From Zygnema cylindricum (lineage: Eukaryota; Streptophyta; Zygnematophyceae; Zygnematales; Zygnemataceae): a DNA stretch of 64,000 bases. The notes under the pieces are model-generated. The model saw only the letters and a program-made list of their open reading frames with translations, was not told the origin of the DNA and did no database searches. The stretch is from positions 50,255 through 114,254 of the forward strand of contig JBBHKE010001175.1 of NCBI GenBank assembly GCA_037447655.1, given 5' to 3'. This document shows positions 12,659 to 22,971 of this stretch, one piece after another. A program made the position numbers and the translations under genes. Position 1 is the stretch's first letter. Each line of letters begins with the position of its first letter.

Positions 12659-12678
12659 TTCCTGTACTCTCAAATTAT
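12659..12678 (+). promoter_or_regulatory. putative self-priming primer-binding site
   Basis: The 20 nt right after the LTR are the exact reverse complement of 11907-11926 inside the LTR. In Tf1/sushi-type retrotransposons the RNA 5' end folds back onto such a site and, after cleavage, primes minus-strand DNA synthesis instead of a tRNA. That mechanism is inferred here; it would place the RNA start at about 11907. Confidence 0.5.
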
Positions 12679-14124
12679 CATTCTCCTCTCTCTTGTTTTG
12701 TGTTTGAAAAAAATCCAAAAAATTGTAATATTTCATTTTCAGTTTTTGTTGAAAAGAAAAAAAATATTATCTCATTTCCAGTTTTTGTTCTTGGTTTTGT
12801 CTTTTCCATTTCCAATCCAATTTACCTTTTATTTTCAGTTTTCATTCTCAGTTTGGCGTTAGAAATTTAAAAAGAAAAATATATAAATACATTATTTACC
12901 ATATAAAATCCATTTCTTTCCATTTCTAAATTTTCTTGCACGTATTTTTAATCAGGTTTTTTCCTTTTGATCCGTATCCTTCCATCGGTTTTAATCCTAT
13001 CTCTTCTCCACTTGTACTTTCTTTTTCTGTTTTTCCTTTGAAAGAAAAAATATAAAAATTGATATATATGCAAAATTTACACATTTAAAATACTTTTACT
13101 TGTTTGTCCAATTTATTCTTTCGAGAGTTTCCCTCTTACCTATTCTATTTCTTTCCTGCATATTTACATCTATATTTTTTGACAATTCAGTTTTGTTGTC
13201 AGATTTTAGGATTTGGTCGCAGATTTTAGGGTTTGGTTGCAGATTTTAGGGTTTGGTTGCAGATTTTAGGGTTAATCTGCCGAATTCGGGTTTGGGATGT
13301 CGCTAACCTGATTCTAACTTGCTTTTTGACTTATACTATCTTTTCCGATACTTTTAGTCTTCCTTGCCCGGTCTCGCACCATACAGAGATCTGCGTGGCC
13401 TCACACTTTGGATTCGCTTTCAGTTTTGGTTCGTAATCTGCATTGTTAAGCCGTGGTGTTTCACACGATTATTTGGAAATTGTGTGGAGGCCCACGCGGT
13501 CCTGGGGACATTTGGAGAAGACTCTTGTTGGAGGAAACGTTGGGAGCGGATTGTGGAGCGGATTCACACTTTGGTGCTCTGCAAAGCCCCAGCTGCGGCT
13601 AGCCTTTGATAATCACCAGATTATTAAAGGTGTTCCGTAAGTATTACGATGCCCTGTGGGCGCAGGAGCGTGTTAAGATAGTTGGTTGACCGTTTAGAGG
13701 GTTCGTGCGTGGATTGGGTTTCGTAGGACCCAATTGTATTGAGCACTTGCATTTCCTAGCTTTCTTTGTTTGTAATCTGGCCGTGAGTGGCCTTCCGTTT
13801 TTTGTGATTGCCTGGAGTGGATTTTACAGCTTAGATCTGGCCGTTGGTGGCCTTGGATAGTTGTCCCTCTGTTTGTGTTGCTGTAGATCTGCACCTGTGG
13901 GTGCTTGGATAGTATTTTTTCTGCCTTTATAGATCGGGCCCTCCGGCCTTGCCCACTTGTTTGCAGGGTAGAAGGTTTCGGTAACACGGCTTTTTGGTAG
14001 ATCTGGTCATCGTGGCCTTGATAGTGACTTATTGGTTTGATTGTTGTGTGTGGCTTGGTTGCTCACTTGTTGCATTTCGTATAGATCGTGTTCATTATCT
14101 CGTCGTTGTTTCCCTCTTCGTTTT
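12679..14124 (+). other. long untranslated leader of gypsy-like element
   Basis: About 1.4 kb of T-rich DNA between primer site and gag. It has no frame with recognisable similarity. It includes the 20-bp tandem repeat at 13201-13280 and several repeated ATCTGGCCGT-type phrases (13780-14010). Confidence 0.6.
13201..13280 (+). repeat. four tandem 20-bp units in the leader
   Basis: The unit AGATTTTAGGGTTTGGTTGC is repeated four times (13201, 13221, 13241, 13261) with one or two changes in the first unit and divergence at the end of the last. Confidence 0.9.
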
Positions 14125-15185
14125 ATGCCCACCGATCGGAACAATTTTAATTTCCATTCCGGGTCTACTCGTAGTGGTGTAGCTTTTCGCCCATCACCTG
14201 TAGACCAAATCGATCTAGCAAGTATATCTAATTTTCCTATAACTTCGGTTCCGGTATCAAGAACATCCTCTGCCCGATCCGGACTCACGTCAATCTCTTC
14301 TTTGTCCTCCGTCTCCTCTACGTTATCTGTAGAGGAAACCAGAGACGAGAGTCTCGAGGGATTCGACTCAGGTTCCCTCTCTTTTTGGTCTTCTCTTGGT
14401 CTAATTTTTGTCCCACCTCCGTACACGCCGGTCAGTGACATGGCCTCCACCTCAGAGGGCCCCATGAGCAAAATGCAATTTTGCTTTTCAGGGATGAAAA
14501 ATACAATGTCCTTATCTCATTTCCGTATGCTGTATGATATCAAAATGCGCGATTTGGCATTTCACTATCAAGATCGATTTGATCTTCGTGTAGCATTCTC
14601 TCTCCTTGGTCGGTACCTTAGAGGTTCGGCTATCACCCTATATTCCCGCAAGTATAATAGTATACTCGCGATGACAGAATTTTCCCCTCCTTTCGCTGGC
14701 ACACCCGAGGTCATAGGACAAGTGGATATCCCGTTTCAGGCCGCTTTTCCCGAGGTCTTAGATGCCCAAGGTAATGTCCTAGTTCCCGCTGTCCCAGAAA
14801 TTCCTCGGCAATATGCTGTGGCTGCACGTACTGTTGTCCCAGCAGGATAAGGGATGATCGTTGCGAGATCCCCTTTCTGTCATGTTTGATCTCCTAGAAA
14901 CGGAGTATCGAATTCAAAATCCAGATCAAGTGAAAGAACTGATGAACTTCGAATGTAAACCGGGTGAAACCGCCCCCGCTTTACGTGCCCGTATGGAGAC
15001 GTTACGGGAAGCCTTACCGGACTTAATGTCCGATGCTCAAGCTGTCCAAAAATTTGTTGGACAGTTTCCTGATCACTTTAAACGATTTATCCAAAGTCAT
15101 CTTACGCAGACATACGGCTTGAAATTTACCTTTGACCAGGCCGCCCAATATGCGGTTGAATATGAGATGCAGTCGTGTTGGTGGG

Positions 15186-16076
15186 TGTTGAAAAGAGGTA
15201 ATTAATAGTTCACTTCCCTATTTTAGTTTGGTTTTAAAGAAAGAGAGTAAGGATCAAAGGCGCGCCATGGCTGCCGCCATATTTAGGAAGTGGCAGTTTT
15301 TGCAGTTAAGGGTATTTTGGCTAAAATGATGCCTAGGTCTAGATTTGAACCTGTGACCTCTAGATCCTTTATAGCCTAACGCCTTAACCATTAAGGCGTT
15401 ACGAAACGATACACGTGACGGGTTTCATAAATATATAAACATTAACGAAACAGCTAATTAACAGCAGACTAACCAAAAGGAGCAATTTCTGCATGTACGC
15501 GAATCTGAACCGTGTAAAATATGTTTTGATCGGACGGCCGGCATTATAGCCGCCACGCGAAGTGAGCTTTTTGGCGGCATACGAATATAGCGTCACGCGG
15601 TGCCACGTAGCGCCACATTATTTGATACCGGAGAAGATGGGAGGAGGAACCATGACTTCCGATATGACAGGTGTCACCTTGTAGACCTTGTCGTACAATG
15701 GTTGTACAATAAGTACATCGCCCATTGTACCTTCTTGTACTTTATAGTGTTCCTGTTGGACTAGGGTTTAATAGTAGGTAGTCGTGAGTAGGCAGACCGA
15801 GACTTAGTAATATTTAGGTACCTCTCTCTCTAAGAGAGCTTGTAACTATAAAGGTCATCTTTGACCAGCCATAACTTACTGCTCGGGTGAGCAAATTCAG
15901 TGATTTCTTTTGCGTTTGACTCAGGGGAGTCTTGTCCTCACAAGGGTGAGAGTGGTCATAATATTTGTGTGCCTGGGCGGCGCTTATTCAGCGGGAAAGT
16001 AGAAGGGGCAAATATTATCCTAGAGGCTTTACATAGGCTGCTCATTCTGTGGGTCAATGGAGACCACAGAATTTCA
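15186..16076 (+). mobile_element. solo Copia LTR with 5-bp TSD GTGGG
   Basis: It runs from TGTTGAAAAGAGG to TTTCA, 891 bp, flanked by perfect GTGGG repeats (15181-15185, 16077-16081), and lies inside the gypsy-like gag. It carries GCCATGGCTGCC near 15266, the best tRNA-like module of the window on its minus strand, and a TATA-like ACTATAAAGG near 15846. Confidence 0.95.
15335..15400 (-). other. antisense tRNA-like module in LTR (best match)
   Basis: On the minus strand, box A TGGTTAAGGCGTTAGGC (about 15373-15390) and box B ACAGGTTCAAATCT (about 15341-15354) fit RNA polymerase III internal promoter consensus well. They resemble the D-arm and T-arm of a class II (Ser/Leu) tRNA. Acceptor arms are not paired, so this is a tRNA-derived or SINE-like remnant and not a functional tRNA gene. 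Confidence 0.55.
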
Positions 16077-16747
16077 GTGGGAAGCTCATGATCGATCAGA
16101 AGTTGCTTTCCCACTTCCCCCACCAAGCAACCCATGGCCCAACAATAGGCCTCCTAAAGTGCCTGCCATGGGAGCTCCACCGTTTAACCCTGGAAACAGA
16201 TTATGTTTTCGTTCAGGGAAACAGGGCATGAGGCTCGCATGTGTCCAGATAAGACGGCCACATGCACTCACTGTCAACAGATGGGACATTATGCCCATCG
16301 ATGCCATATTAAAAATCCAGAGTTCACATATCAGAATCAAATCAAGAATGGGGGTATTCCCGCCCGTTCCGCCAAGCCGGTCGCTCCGCCTAAGGAGACC
16401 GAGAAAGAATCTCCTCCTCCCAAAATTTCCCGTAGAGAGAGAGAAAAGTTAGAGCTGCAAGCTACTATGGCAGCTATGATGAAGGAACAGTTCGCAACCT
16501 TCATGGCGGAAATGAAGCCGTAGTTTACAAGAATGGCCCGAACGGTCGTTGATATGCCGACGTTGGCCGGTCGAACCCTTCGGGGTTCTACCGTCTAACA
16601 ACGAGCAGCCACGTTTGACCAAGGCTCGGCTGATCATAATCGAGTTGGAAAAGTAACAAATTCTCAAATTCCACTATCTTTCGAGAAAGAAACTCTCTCC
16701 CCTCTTCCGGAACGGCTTCAGCTATTGTAGCGGAAGCACTTACAATC

Positions 16748-17722
16748 TTGGATAGTACAATCCAAGACGCTCATCGCGTCAAGGAACGGTTGAGCATCCT
16801 ATCTTCTATGATCGAGGACGTGCCTAAGGTCTCTCCTACTTTGGGTGAGGTAACTACAACCGCTGCTTTACGCGCGTTGCAGCTGAATCGCAATCTGTCA
16901 GCAGTCCAGCCAATTTCGGCGGACGAACGTCGTACATTGGATCCCCACATCAGTTTTCTTAATAACAACCAACACTCATTCACTGTCAATGGTGTCGCAC
17001 CTTCCCTCCCTCTCATGGACACCGGAGCAAAACCCGTGATCCTAGGATCCGGATTTGCATTGAAGCTTAGCCTCACGGCAGACAAGCTGCAACCCACAAC
17101 CACACGGTTACTAACTTCGGCTGGTACCACGGAGCCGGTCCTTGGAATCACCAAGGACCCCCTCGTGTTATGGTTTCAAACAGAAACCGAAACTGAATTT
17201 TCTGAAATTTCTTCACGTGCGCTCGTTACTAAGTGTAGCGATTACGAATGTTTGGTTGGCCAGGATGTTTTATTTCGGGTTGGTGGCGGTGTAGATATGC
17301 ATGACCAGACATTCTCTTACAGACCTAATCACTTTCCTGAGCGGAAGATTTGCCTTCCACTTATTTCGGCACGGAAGCCCTTACCTACCATGGCTCATTC
17401 AGCGACAACACTTCCTTCTTATGCTGGTATCGACACATTAGATATTGACATCTCTCCATGTATCGACACATTAGATACTGACATCTCTCCATGTATCTCT
17501 CCATGTATTCTCCCGATCAACAAGAAAACTTCTAATGGGACTTTGAGTTCTCCGGGTCCAGATTACATGCCTATTAGGGAGCATGCCAAGCTTGGTGCTT
17601 CGCGTTATTTGTGGGATTTTTCACTGGATTTGGATTCCACGAGGATACTCAATACTGAGGAGACTCTCGATGCGCGTCTTCGCGGTCTTCCGATTTTGTT
17701 TGCCAGCTCCACCGCATGCTAA
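16748..17722 (+). CDS. retroviral-type aspartic protease domain protein of gypsy-like element
   Basis: An open frame of 324 codons. Residues about 60-190 form a retropepsin-like domain: the hydrophobic strand before the active site reads SLPLMDTGAKPVILG, with catalytic Asp in D-T-G-A. A Leu/Thr-rich flap region follows (LLTSAGTTEPVLG) and then a C-terminal ALVTKCSDYECLVGQDVL strand. The enzyme would cleave Gag. The tail has a short duplicated phrase (DTLDIDISPCI / DTLDTDISPCI, about 17433-17505). It ends just before the purine-rich tract and 3' LTR, with no reverse transcriptase or integrase, so the element is non-autonomous. A gag stop at 16521 lies upstream; the true start is uncertain and it may be a gag-pro fusion lost to mutation. 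Confidence 0.72.
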   Translation: MDSTIQDAHRVKERLSILSSMIEDVPKVSPTLGEVTTTAALRALQLNRNLSAVQPISADERRTLDPHISFLNNNQHSFTVNGVAPSLPLMDTGAKPVILGSGFALKLSLTADKLQPTTTRLLTSAGTTEPVLGITKDPLVLWFQTETETEFSEISSRALVTKCSDYECLVGQDVLFRVGGGVDMHDQTFSYRPNHFPERKICLPLISARKPLPTMAHSATTLPSYAGIDTLDIDISPCIDTLDTDISPCISPCILPINKKTSNGTLSSPGPDYMPIREHAKLGASRYLWDFSLDLDSTRILNTEETLDARLRGLPILFASSTAC

Positions 17723-17952
17723 GGAGCTGGGGGGGGGATAAATGGATCTCTCTCTCGGCTTCCCACTCACCTTTCACCTCTTATTCTTTCCACCTGTTAT
17801 CTCATTTTTACATTTTCATATTCATTTTAGCTTTGTATTATTATTCTTTTTGCTTCGTGATGTGCTTTGTTGTTGTCTATTCCACGTTTTCTACTCGCCA
17901 GCTGGTTAGGTTGCATGTTTCTTGGTTTGATTAGACACATGCACGACAGCTT
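17723..17952 (+). other. pre-LTR segment of gypsy-like element
   Basis: It contains a short purine tract (GGAGCTGGGGGGGGGATAAATGG, broken by T/C, 17722-17744) and a pyrimidine-rich stretch. The 113 bp at 17836-17948 recur after the 3' LTR. Confidence 0.6.
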
Positions 17953-19312
17953 TCATGCCGCAGTGTGTCGGGACAAGTATTTTGTTTATTTGTAGGAATA
18001 TTACAGGTTGAGGCTACAATAATTCCGGTTGTGTTAAAATAATGCTTGAATGCAGGATTTATTGTGTACTTACTTCGAAAAGACGCCGGAAATTCCGTTG
18101 GTGACACGGAGATACATATTTGCGTGCGCGATTTGAAGGTGCACGATTCGAATGGCGTACGCGGATATCGTTTGGAGGTCGTACGATACAAGATGAACGA
18201 ACCTCCACGATATTACATTTGTACTTTTATTTTCGCTTGTACTTTCACTTAAGTTGGAATTTCGCGATGTACGAATCGCGTGTACGCGGAGCGTTTGTTG
18301 GCGCTTCGATTTTTGGTTCGCATTGAAGTCGTGAACCCATGTAGGTTCAGGCATACATGTAGTTAGGAAGGGTTTTAATCCGCGGATTGTGAATTTTGTA
18401 ACGTAGGCATAGGGTCTTGGTCGCTTATTGGCCAGAACCCAAACTAGTCACAGATTGTACAGTAAAATACTCTCACGCTATTGGTTAGTTAGAAATGTCA
18501 GAAATTAGTACTTTGGCTGTTTCGTTTGTACTTAGGCTATTGCTTTAGGTTTTCTACTCTCATAATTTGAGAGTACAAGAATTGGTCGAAAAGGATTTAG
18601 ATTTTTCTCTCTTTTTCCCTTGTCTTTTTCCGTAGTCAAATTGTCAGTTTTTTCCCTGCAAGGCTTTTTCTGCCTTAGTTTTTTTGAGAGCTCAGCTTTT
18701 CTCTTTCCTCATTAAACTTTCATTGTAAGACCTACAAGTTAATTCACTCGGTTTCGGCCGGAGTCCGCACGGTTTCCCTTCAACAACCTCTTCTAGTTTG
18801 GATTCTGCCTACTTTCTCATGCTGTTTCTGAACCTTTATGGATGCCATCTCTGAATTAGAGTTTGACATTTTGTTGTCTAATATCTGTGGCCTTTGTTGG
18901 AGTTCGCTGGTGGTTTGTTATAATCCGGTTATCCCGGATTCTCTACCATTTTCCATTGCTTGCTTCCCGTTATCATTTTCTGCAATTGGTTATTAGTGTG
19001 TCAAAATCTAGTTTTCTCAAATTTCGTGCAGATTTTTAACGTTGTTTTCTTGTATTTTCTTGTGGCTATTTTTACTCGTTTGTTAGAATTCGGTAATCTC
19101 AAATTCTTTACGTATTTTCAGTGCTTGTTTTCTTGTTGTAATTTTCTGCAAACAGCGTGCCAAGATCCGGTTATCTCGGATTCACTGCAGATTTTTTATT
19201 GTTGTTTTCTTGCATTTTTCCGGTTTTGTTTTTCTTTATTTGAAATCCTATACCTAACTCTTGTAAGGAATACGCCCAGACCGTGGAGCCTAGTGGCTAC
19301 CCATCGGCTTAG
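17953..19312 (+). repeat. 3' LTR of gypsy-like element (end truncated)
   Basis: Homologous to 11310-12658 over its whole length, with scattered substitutions. The end is fused through a TATTATTATTC microhomology to a second copy of the pre-LTR segment, so the native terminus is lost. Confidence 0.82.
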
Positions 19313-19425
19313 TATTATTATTCTTTTTGCTTCGGGATGTGCTTTGCTGTTGTCTATTCCACGTTTTCTACTCGCCAGCTGGTTAGGTTGCATGTTTCTT
19401 GGTTTGATTAGACACATGCACGACA
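19313..19425 (+). repeat. duplicate of pre-LTR segment (copy of 17836-17948)
   Basis: Nearly identical to 17836-17948, both ending ACACATGCACGACA. Its place downstream of the 3' LTR is not part of a normal element and marks a recombination or template switch at TATTATTATTC. Confidence 0.85.
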
Positions 19426-19829
19426 ATATTTTAAATTCGCGACGGCATACGATTTCTAATATTTTGTACGGATACATATATTAATATATATAATCGTACA
19501 GAGAATATTCTATTTTTGCTGTTCCCAAATTAGCATAGACGCCGAAATTAGAATTCACATTTTTTTTGAAATTTTTTAAATTTTTAATTAACATCAATTA
19601 CGGTAAAATTTCTTCAACACTATTTAAAATTTGTCACTAATAACGATTCGCGGTGTAGTGTTGTGTATTATGTCAAAACATTTTGCAATATATCCGATAG
19701 TCATCGAACGGTGAGTGGGTCCTGGTACATCGCTCTTTTACCAACAATCACCAATAAGGGTGAGGTTCCTGGCGTAGTTTACAAAATTCCGCGACCCTCC
19801 GTACCAAATCTTACCGCCTATTTTGTTTT
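19426..19829. other. gene-free spacer with right inverted repeat of CACTA-like element
   Basis: AT-rich. It contains the inverted counterpart of 10991-11110 (19570-19665) and then about 160 bp without recognisable content, up to the MULE target duplication TTTGTTTT (19822-19829). Confidence 0.5.
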
Positions 19830-20281
19830 GGGAATTGATCATGACAATGACTGTTTTGGTTGAGCACAGTCACTTACGTCATTTTGTCAAAAAAAGTACG
19901 TTTGAAGTACACATTCGTACAAATAAAGTACTGTTGAGTATAAATTTGACGGTCAATACGTTGGACATCGTTGACTTTCAAAATATTGTTTCAACCGCTT
20001 AAAATTTTGCTGTGCTTGCGAACGTCGATCGTCAAAATAAAATTAGCAATTCACACGGCCGGCCAGCATTTACAGTAACAAAACTACGGCGACCACATGT
20101 AAATAAAATGGTTGCAGACAGTAACTTTTTGTCGTTATGTGAGCTCCACGGTGAAAGGACTTAGCCGCAAAATTGGAATATAATCGTCTAAGTGTTACAT
20201 TGAACTTAGACGCAACGAAACCTATTGAAAATGAAGTACTATAAGTTCCGTACAGAAATGTCATAACGCATGAAATAAAAT

Positions 20282-21328
20282 TGTTGAAATAATTAGTTTT
20301 ATTGTATTTTCTAGGTCTAAATTAATTAGCGGAAAACATACAAAAGAAAATGTAGGCAGCCTTCCTCCATCTCTTCTCTCTCGCCCCCATACTTGTTGTA
20401 GTCACTGAAGGAGAGAGAGAACGATGAAGCCATGGCTGCCTCAACTCTATGGGAAGGACTAAAAAGTGACTTAAGTCACTCTCAACATAAGGTTGAGTCC
20501 GGCAAGACTCAAACCCCCAACCGGTAGAGCGCGGCGTAGCCGTTAGCTCTAACCAGTCTGTTGTAGAAGTGTGTTAGGAGATATAGGGTTTGATTAGTAT
20601 TTAAACTATTGTACTATACAGAAATCATTTACATGAAAATCTTTGCGGCGTGCATAGATACAGTTTGATAAAGTAAGAAGTACTATACTAATTTGAAACG
20701 CATATCGCGCATTTTGTTTCGACATCGAAACAAATATCGCGCAAGTATTTATTACGGCTGAGATTACATTTCGCGTCAAATCTGACGGCGCACATCATCG
20801 CCGAAATCCCGGAATGGTAACTTTGGCATTTAGTGACGTGGCATGACCTGGCGCCACGTGGAGAGACGACATTTGGTCGCAGGAATTCCGAGGAACGTAC
20901 GGACGAGTGGAAAATGGACACGCGTCCACCTAATGGTCTTGTCGTACAAAGGCCGTATATAAAGTACATCGACAATAGTACTTTCTGGTACTGTACAGTG
21001 TTCTGGTTGGTTCGTACATGCAGTAGATAGGAGCTGTGAGAGGAACTAGGAAAAACTAGGACTTAGGAAAAATCACGAAGATAGTCCTCTCTCTCTTTGA
21101 GAGTTTGTATAAATTGGCATCTTTGCCACCCTATAACTTATCGCCTGGTTGGGCATTTTCAGAGATTTCTTTTTCTAAGGACTGAAGGGAGTCCAGGCTG
21201 CACAAGGGTGCGGTCAGATTGTCTGCTTGTCTGCTTGGGTAGTAGTGGTTTCCATTGAAAGTGGGTTTGTTAATAACTATCTAGAGGCTTCGTGTATTTT
21301 GTAGTCCAATGGAGGACACAGAATTGCA
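20282..21328 (+). repeat. 5' LTR of nested Copia element
   Basis: 1047 bp. It carries GCCATGGCTGCC (about 20430), the antisense tRNA-like module (20500-20570) and a likely core promoter (GTATAAATTGG near 21106, after CTCTCTCTTTGAGAG). It differs from the 3' LTR at a modest number of positions. Confidence 0.93.
20500..20570 (-). other. antisense tRNA-like module in LTR
   Basis: Minus strand: box A-like GACTGGTTAGAGCT (about 20544-20560) and box B-like GGGGTTTGAGTCTT (about 20503-20517). The 3' LTR copy has the better box B, GGTTCGTGTCC. Confidence 0.5.
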
Positions 21329-21948
21329 GTACCTTCATCAGTAAAGAGTTAACCTTTTCTTTTTCACTAAAGTCTTTTCCAGCACTCTCTAGCTCCATGA
21401 AAAGTGTAGCAAGCTCATTGCAAAAATACAACATCTTCCCCCTTTTGTATACATACTTCTTAACTTTGTGATCAGCCAACTGTTCTTGCTGAATCGCAGC
21501 ACTTCAGTACATCTCTATGAGAGCCATCAAAGATTGGATGCCCTTTCTACCTGCAAATGAGGACATGCAAGTCCTTGAGTGAGATGGGGGAGGATGAAGT
21601 GCTTTGCTGCGATATTGTTGAAGTCCCAGGTATCACTATCATTCTCCTCGTTCCTTGAAATAGGTGACATGAATGCCGAACTAGTTGCTATTGGTGTGGT
21701 CGTCTCATTCTCCGTTCCTTTGTTCACTACCTCTCTTTCCTTTGTCTCCTCCGTTGAAGATGGATCTGCTTTCTTTGTGAATTTGCTTCCTCTAAACCCT
21801 TGAGGGATTCAAAGACTTGATGGACGCCCCACTCGTCCACTCAATATCCCCCAAAACCTTTTCTCTTATTGAGCTCCTATCATCATACTTTCCCAGTATA
21901 TGAAGCCAGTTCCATTAAACACGGGTACCCTAGAGGGTGGGCCCATAA
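21329..21948 (-). pseudogene. inverted gag fragment of a related Copia
   Basis: Directly after the 5' LTR's terminal CA, the sequence switches to the minus-strand copy of a Copia gag. It encodes, in inverted orientation, phrases parallel to the plus-strand gag that follows (ITPTS..., NIAAKHFILPHLTQ, VKKYVYKRGKM). Divergence from the plus-strand gag shows that it came from a different family member. Its start meets a short LTR tail (about 21950-21988), creating a near-palindrome around GGGCCCATAAC...GTTATGGGCCC. Confidence 0.8.
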
Positions 21949-21993
21949 CTTGCTACTCTGAGACCTCCAATAGAGGACACAGAATTGCAGGTT

Positions 21994-22971
21994 ATGGGCC
22001 CACCCTCTAGGGTGCCCACCTTCAATAGATCTAGGTTCATCTATTGGGAAGCCATGATGACGGAAGCTTTGTACGAAAAATGATACTGGGGTATCGTCAG
22101 TGGACAAGTGAAACGTCCACCTTTAGGAACTCCACCAGGATTTGGAGGAGTAAGGTTTCCTACAGCTACGGCTTCCTCGGCGGAGGAGGCAGATGATGGG
22201 GACAGCAGTGTGTCCGAAAAGGGGAAAGGAAAGGAGACACCCCTCACTCCTATTGCCACAGTATCGAGAGTGGCAACCGTGAAGACCGTGGAGAACGATA
22301 CTCAAATGTGGGAGGATTTAAACATGGCTGCCAAGAACTTCATTCTTAGGCACCTCACTCAAGCTTGGGCCACCCCTCATCTTCACATTTACAAGGCCGA
22401 GGAGTTGTGGGTGAGTTTGGTGGAGATTTATAGAGCTGGAACTATTTAGGAGCTCCAGTTGGCTGAGCAAAAACTAGTGAGTTACACTTACAAAGGAGGA
22501 AAGATGTTAGATTACTGTAATGATCTTTCTTGTTTGTATATGGAGATGGAAAATGTCGGGTGGACAAGCACAATGAAAATGAAAGTTAACACTCTTATCA
22601 TGAAGTTACCAAATGAGTTTGAGAACATAGTGTACCGAGTACAAGAAATGCATGATAGTTCATGGAAATGGAACACAGTGGTTAGAATGATACTTGTGCA
22701 GGAAAACACAATGGAGATTAGGAGAGGAGGAAAGAGCATTCAAGCTCTAGCAGTAGGAGGGGACCGATGGGGGAAGGAACCGAAGAAACCTTATAGAGGG
22801 GAAAGAGATAATTCTGGCGGACCGAGGCCCACAAAGGGTGTTTGTCATTTTTGCAAAATGCCGGGACACTTCATCGCAGATTGTGTCAAGCTGTCGGAGC
22901 TGAGGCTCCTAGAGAATCGTGGAGGGGGTTCTTCCGGAGGGAAGAAAAGGCACTTGTGGTTACTAAAGTGA
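21994..22971 (+). pseudogene. Copia gag
   Basis: It starts ATGGGCCCACCC five bases after the LTR tail (…TTGCAG GTT). Reading: MGPPSRVPTFN..., a typical gag opening that binds RNA and assembles the particle. In-frame stops occur near 22078 and at 22447. The CCHC knuckle CHFCKMPGHFIADC is at about 22845. A frameshift near 22960 separates gag from the protease frame. No room is left for a conventional tRNA primer site between LTR and gag. Confidence 0.85.

Larger units (their letters stand above)
14125..16523 (+). pseudogene. gag of gypsy-like element, split by a solo LTR
   Basis: The likely start is the ATG at 14125 (MPTDRNNFNF). The N-terminal third is Ser/Thr-rich. A capsid-like region follows (about 14460-15180; phrases LSHFRMLYDIKMRDLAF and FVGQFPDHFKRFIQSHL). 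It is frameshifted near 14850 and interrupted at 15185 by a solo Copia LTR. After that LTR the reading resumes with a Pro-rich linker and two zinc knuckles. The first, C-F-R-x-G-x-T-G-H-E-A-R-M-C near 16207, is damaged by a 1-nt shift; the second, CTHCQQMGHYAHRC near 16264, is intact. A Lys/Glu-rich tail ends at a stop at 16521. Gag would package the element's RNA; this copy cannot do so. Confidence 0.8.
10991..19665. mobile_element. possible CACTA-like element hosting the gypsy-like insertion
   Basis: The outer segments 10991-11110 and 19570-19665 are imperfect inverted repeats (shared core CGAATCGTTATTAGTG and a TTAATTAA-containing block). The right end reads CACTACACCGCGAATCG on the minus strand, as in CACTA/EnSpm transposons; the left end is mutated (TAGTACACCG). 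A clear 3-bp target duplication is lacking. The interior is almost entirely the gypsy-like retrotransposon, so the host would have been a short non-autonomous element. A relative may be the small element at 42570-42800. Confidence 0.35.

Noticed and set aside
14007-14471. Minus-strand open frame of 154 codons
   Set aside because: It lies opposite the Ser-rich gag start; composition mirrors the sense frame and no motif is present.
15335-15400. Functional tRNA gene
   Set aside because: Box A and box B are good but the acceptor and anticodon stems do not pair; the module is LTR-borne and repeated.
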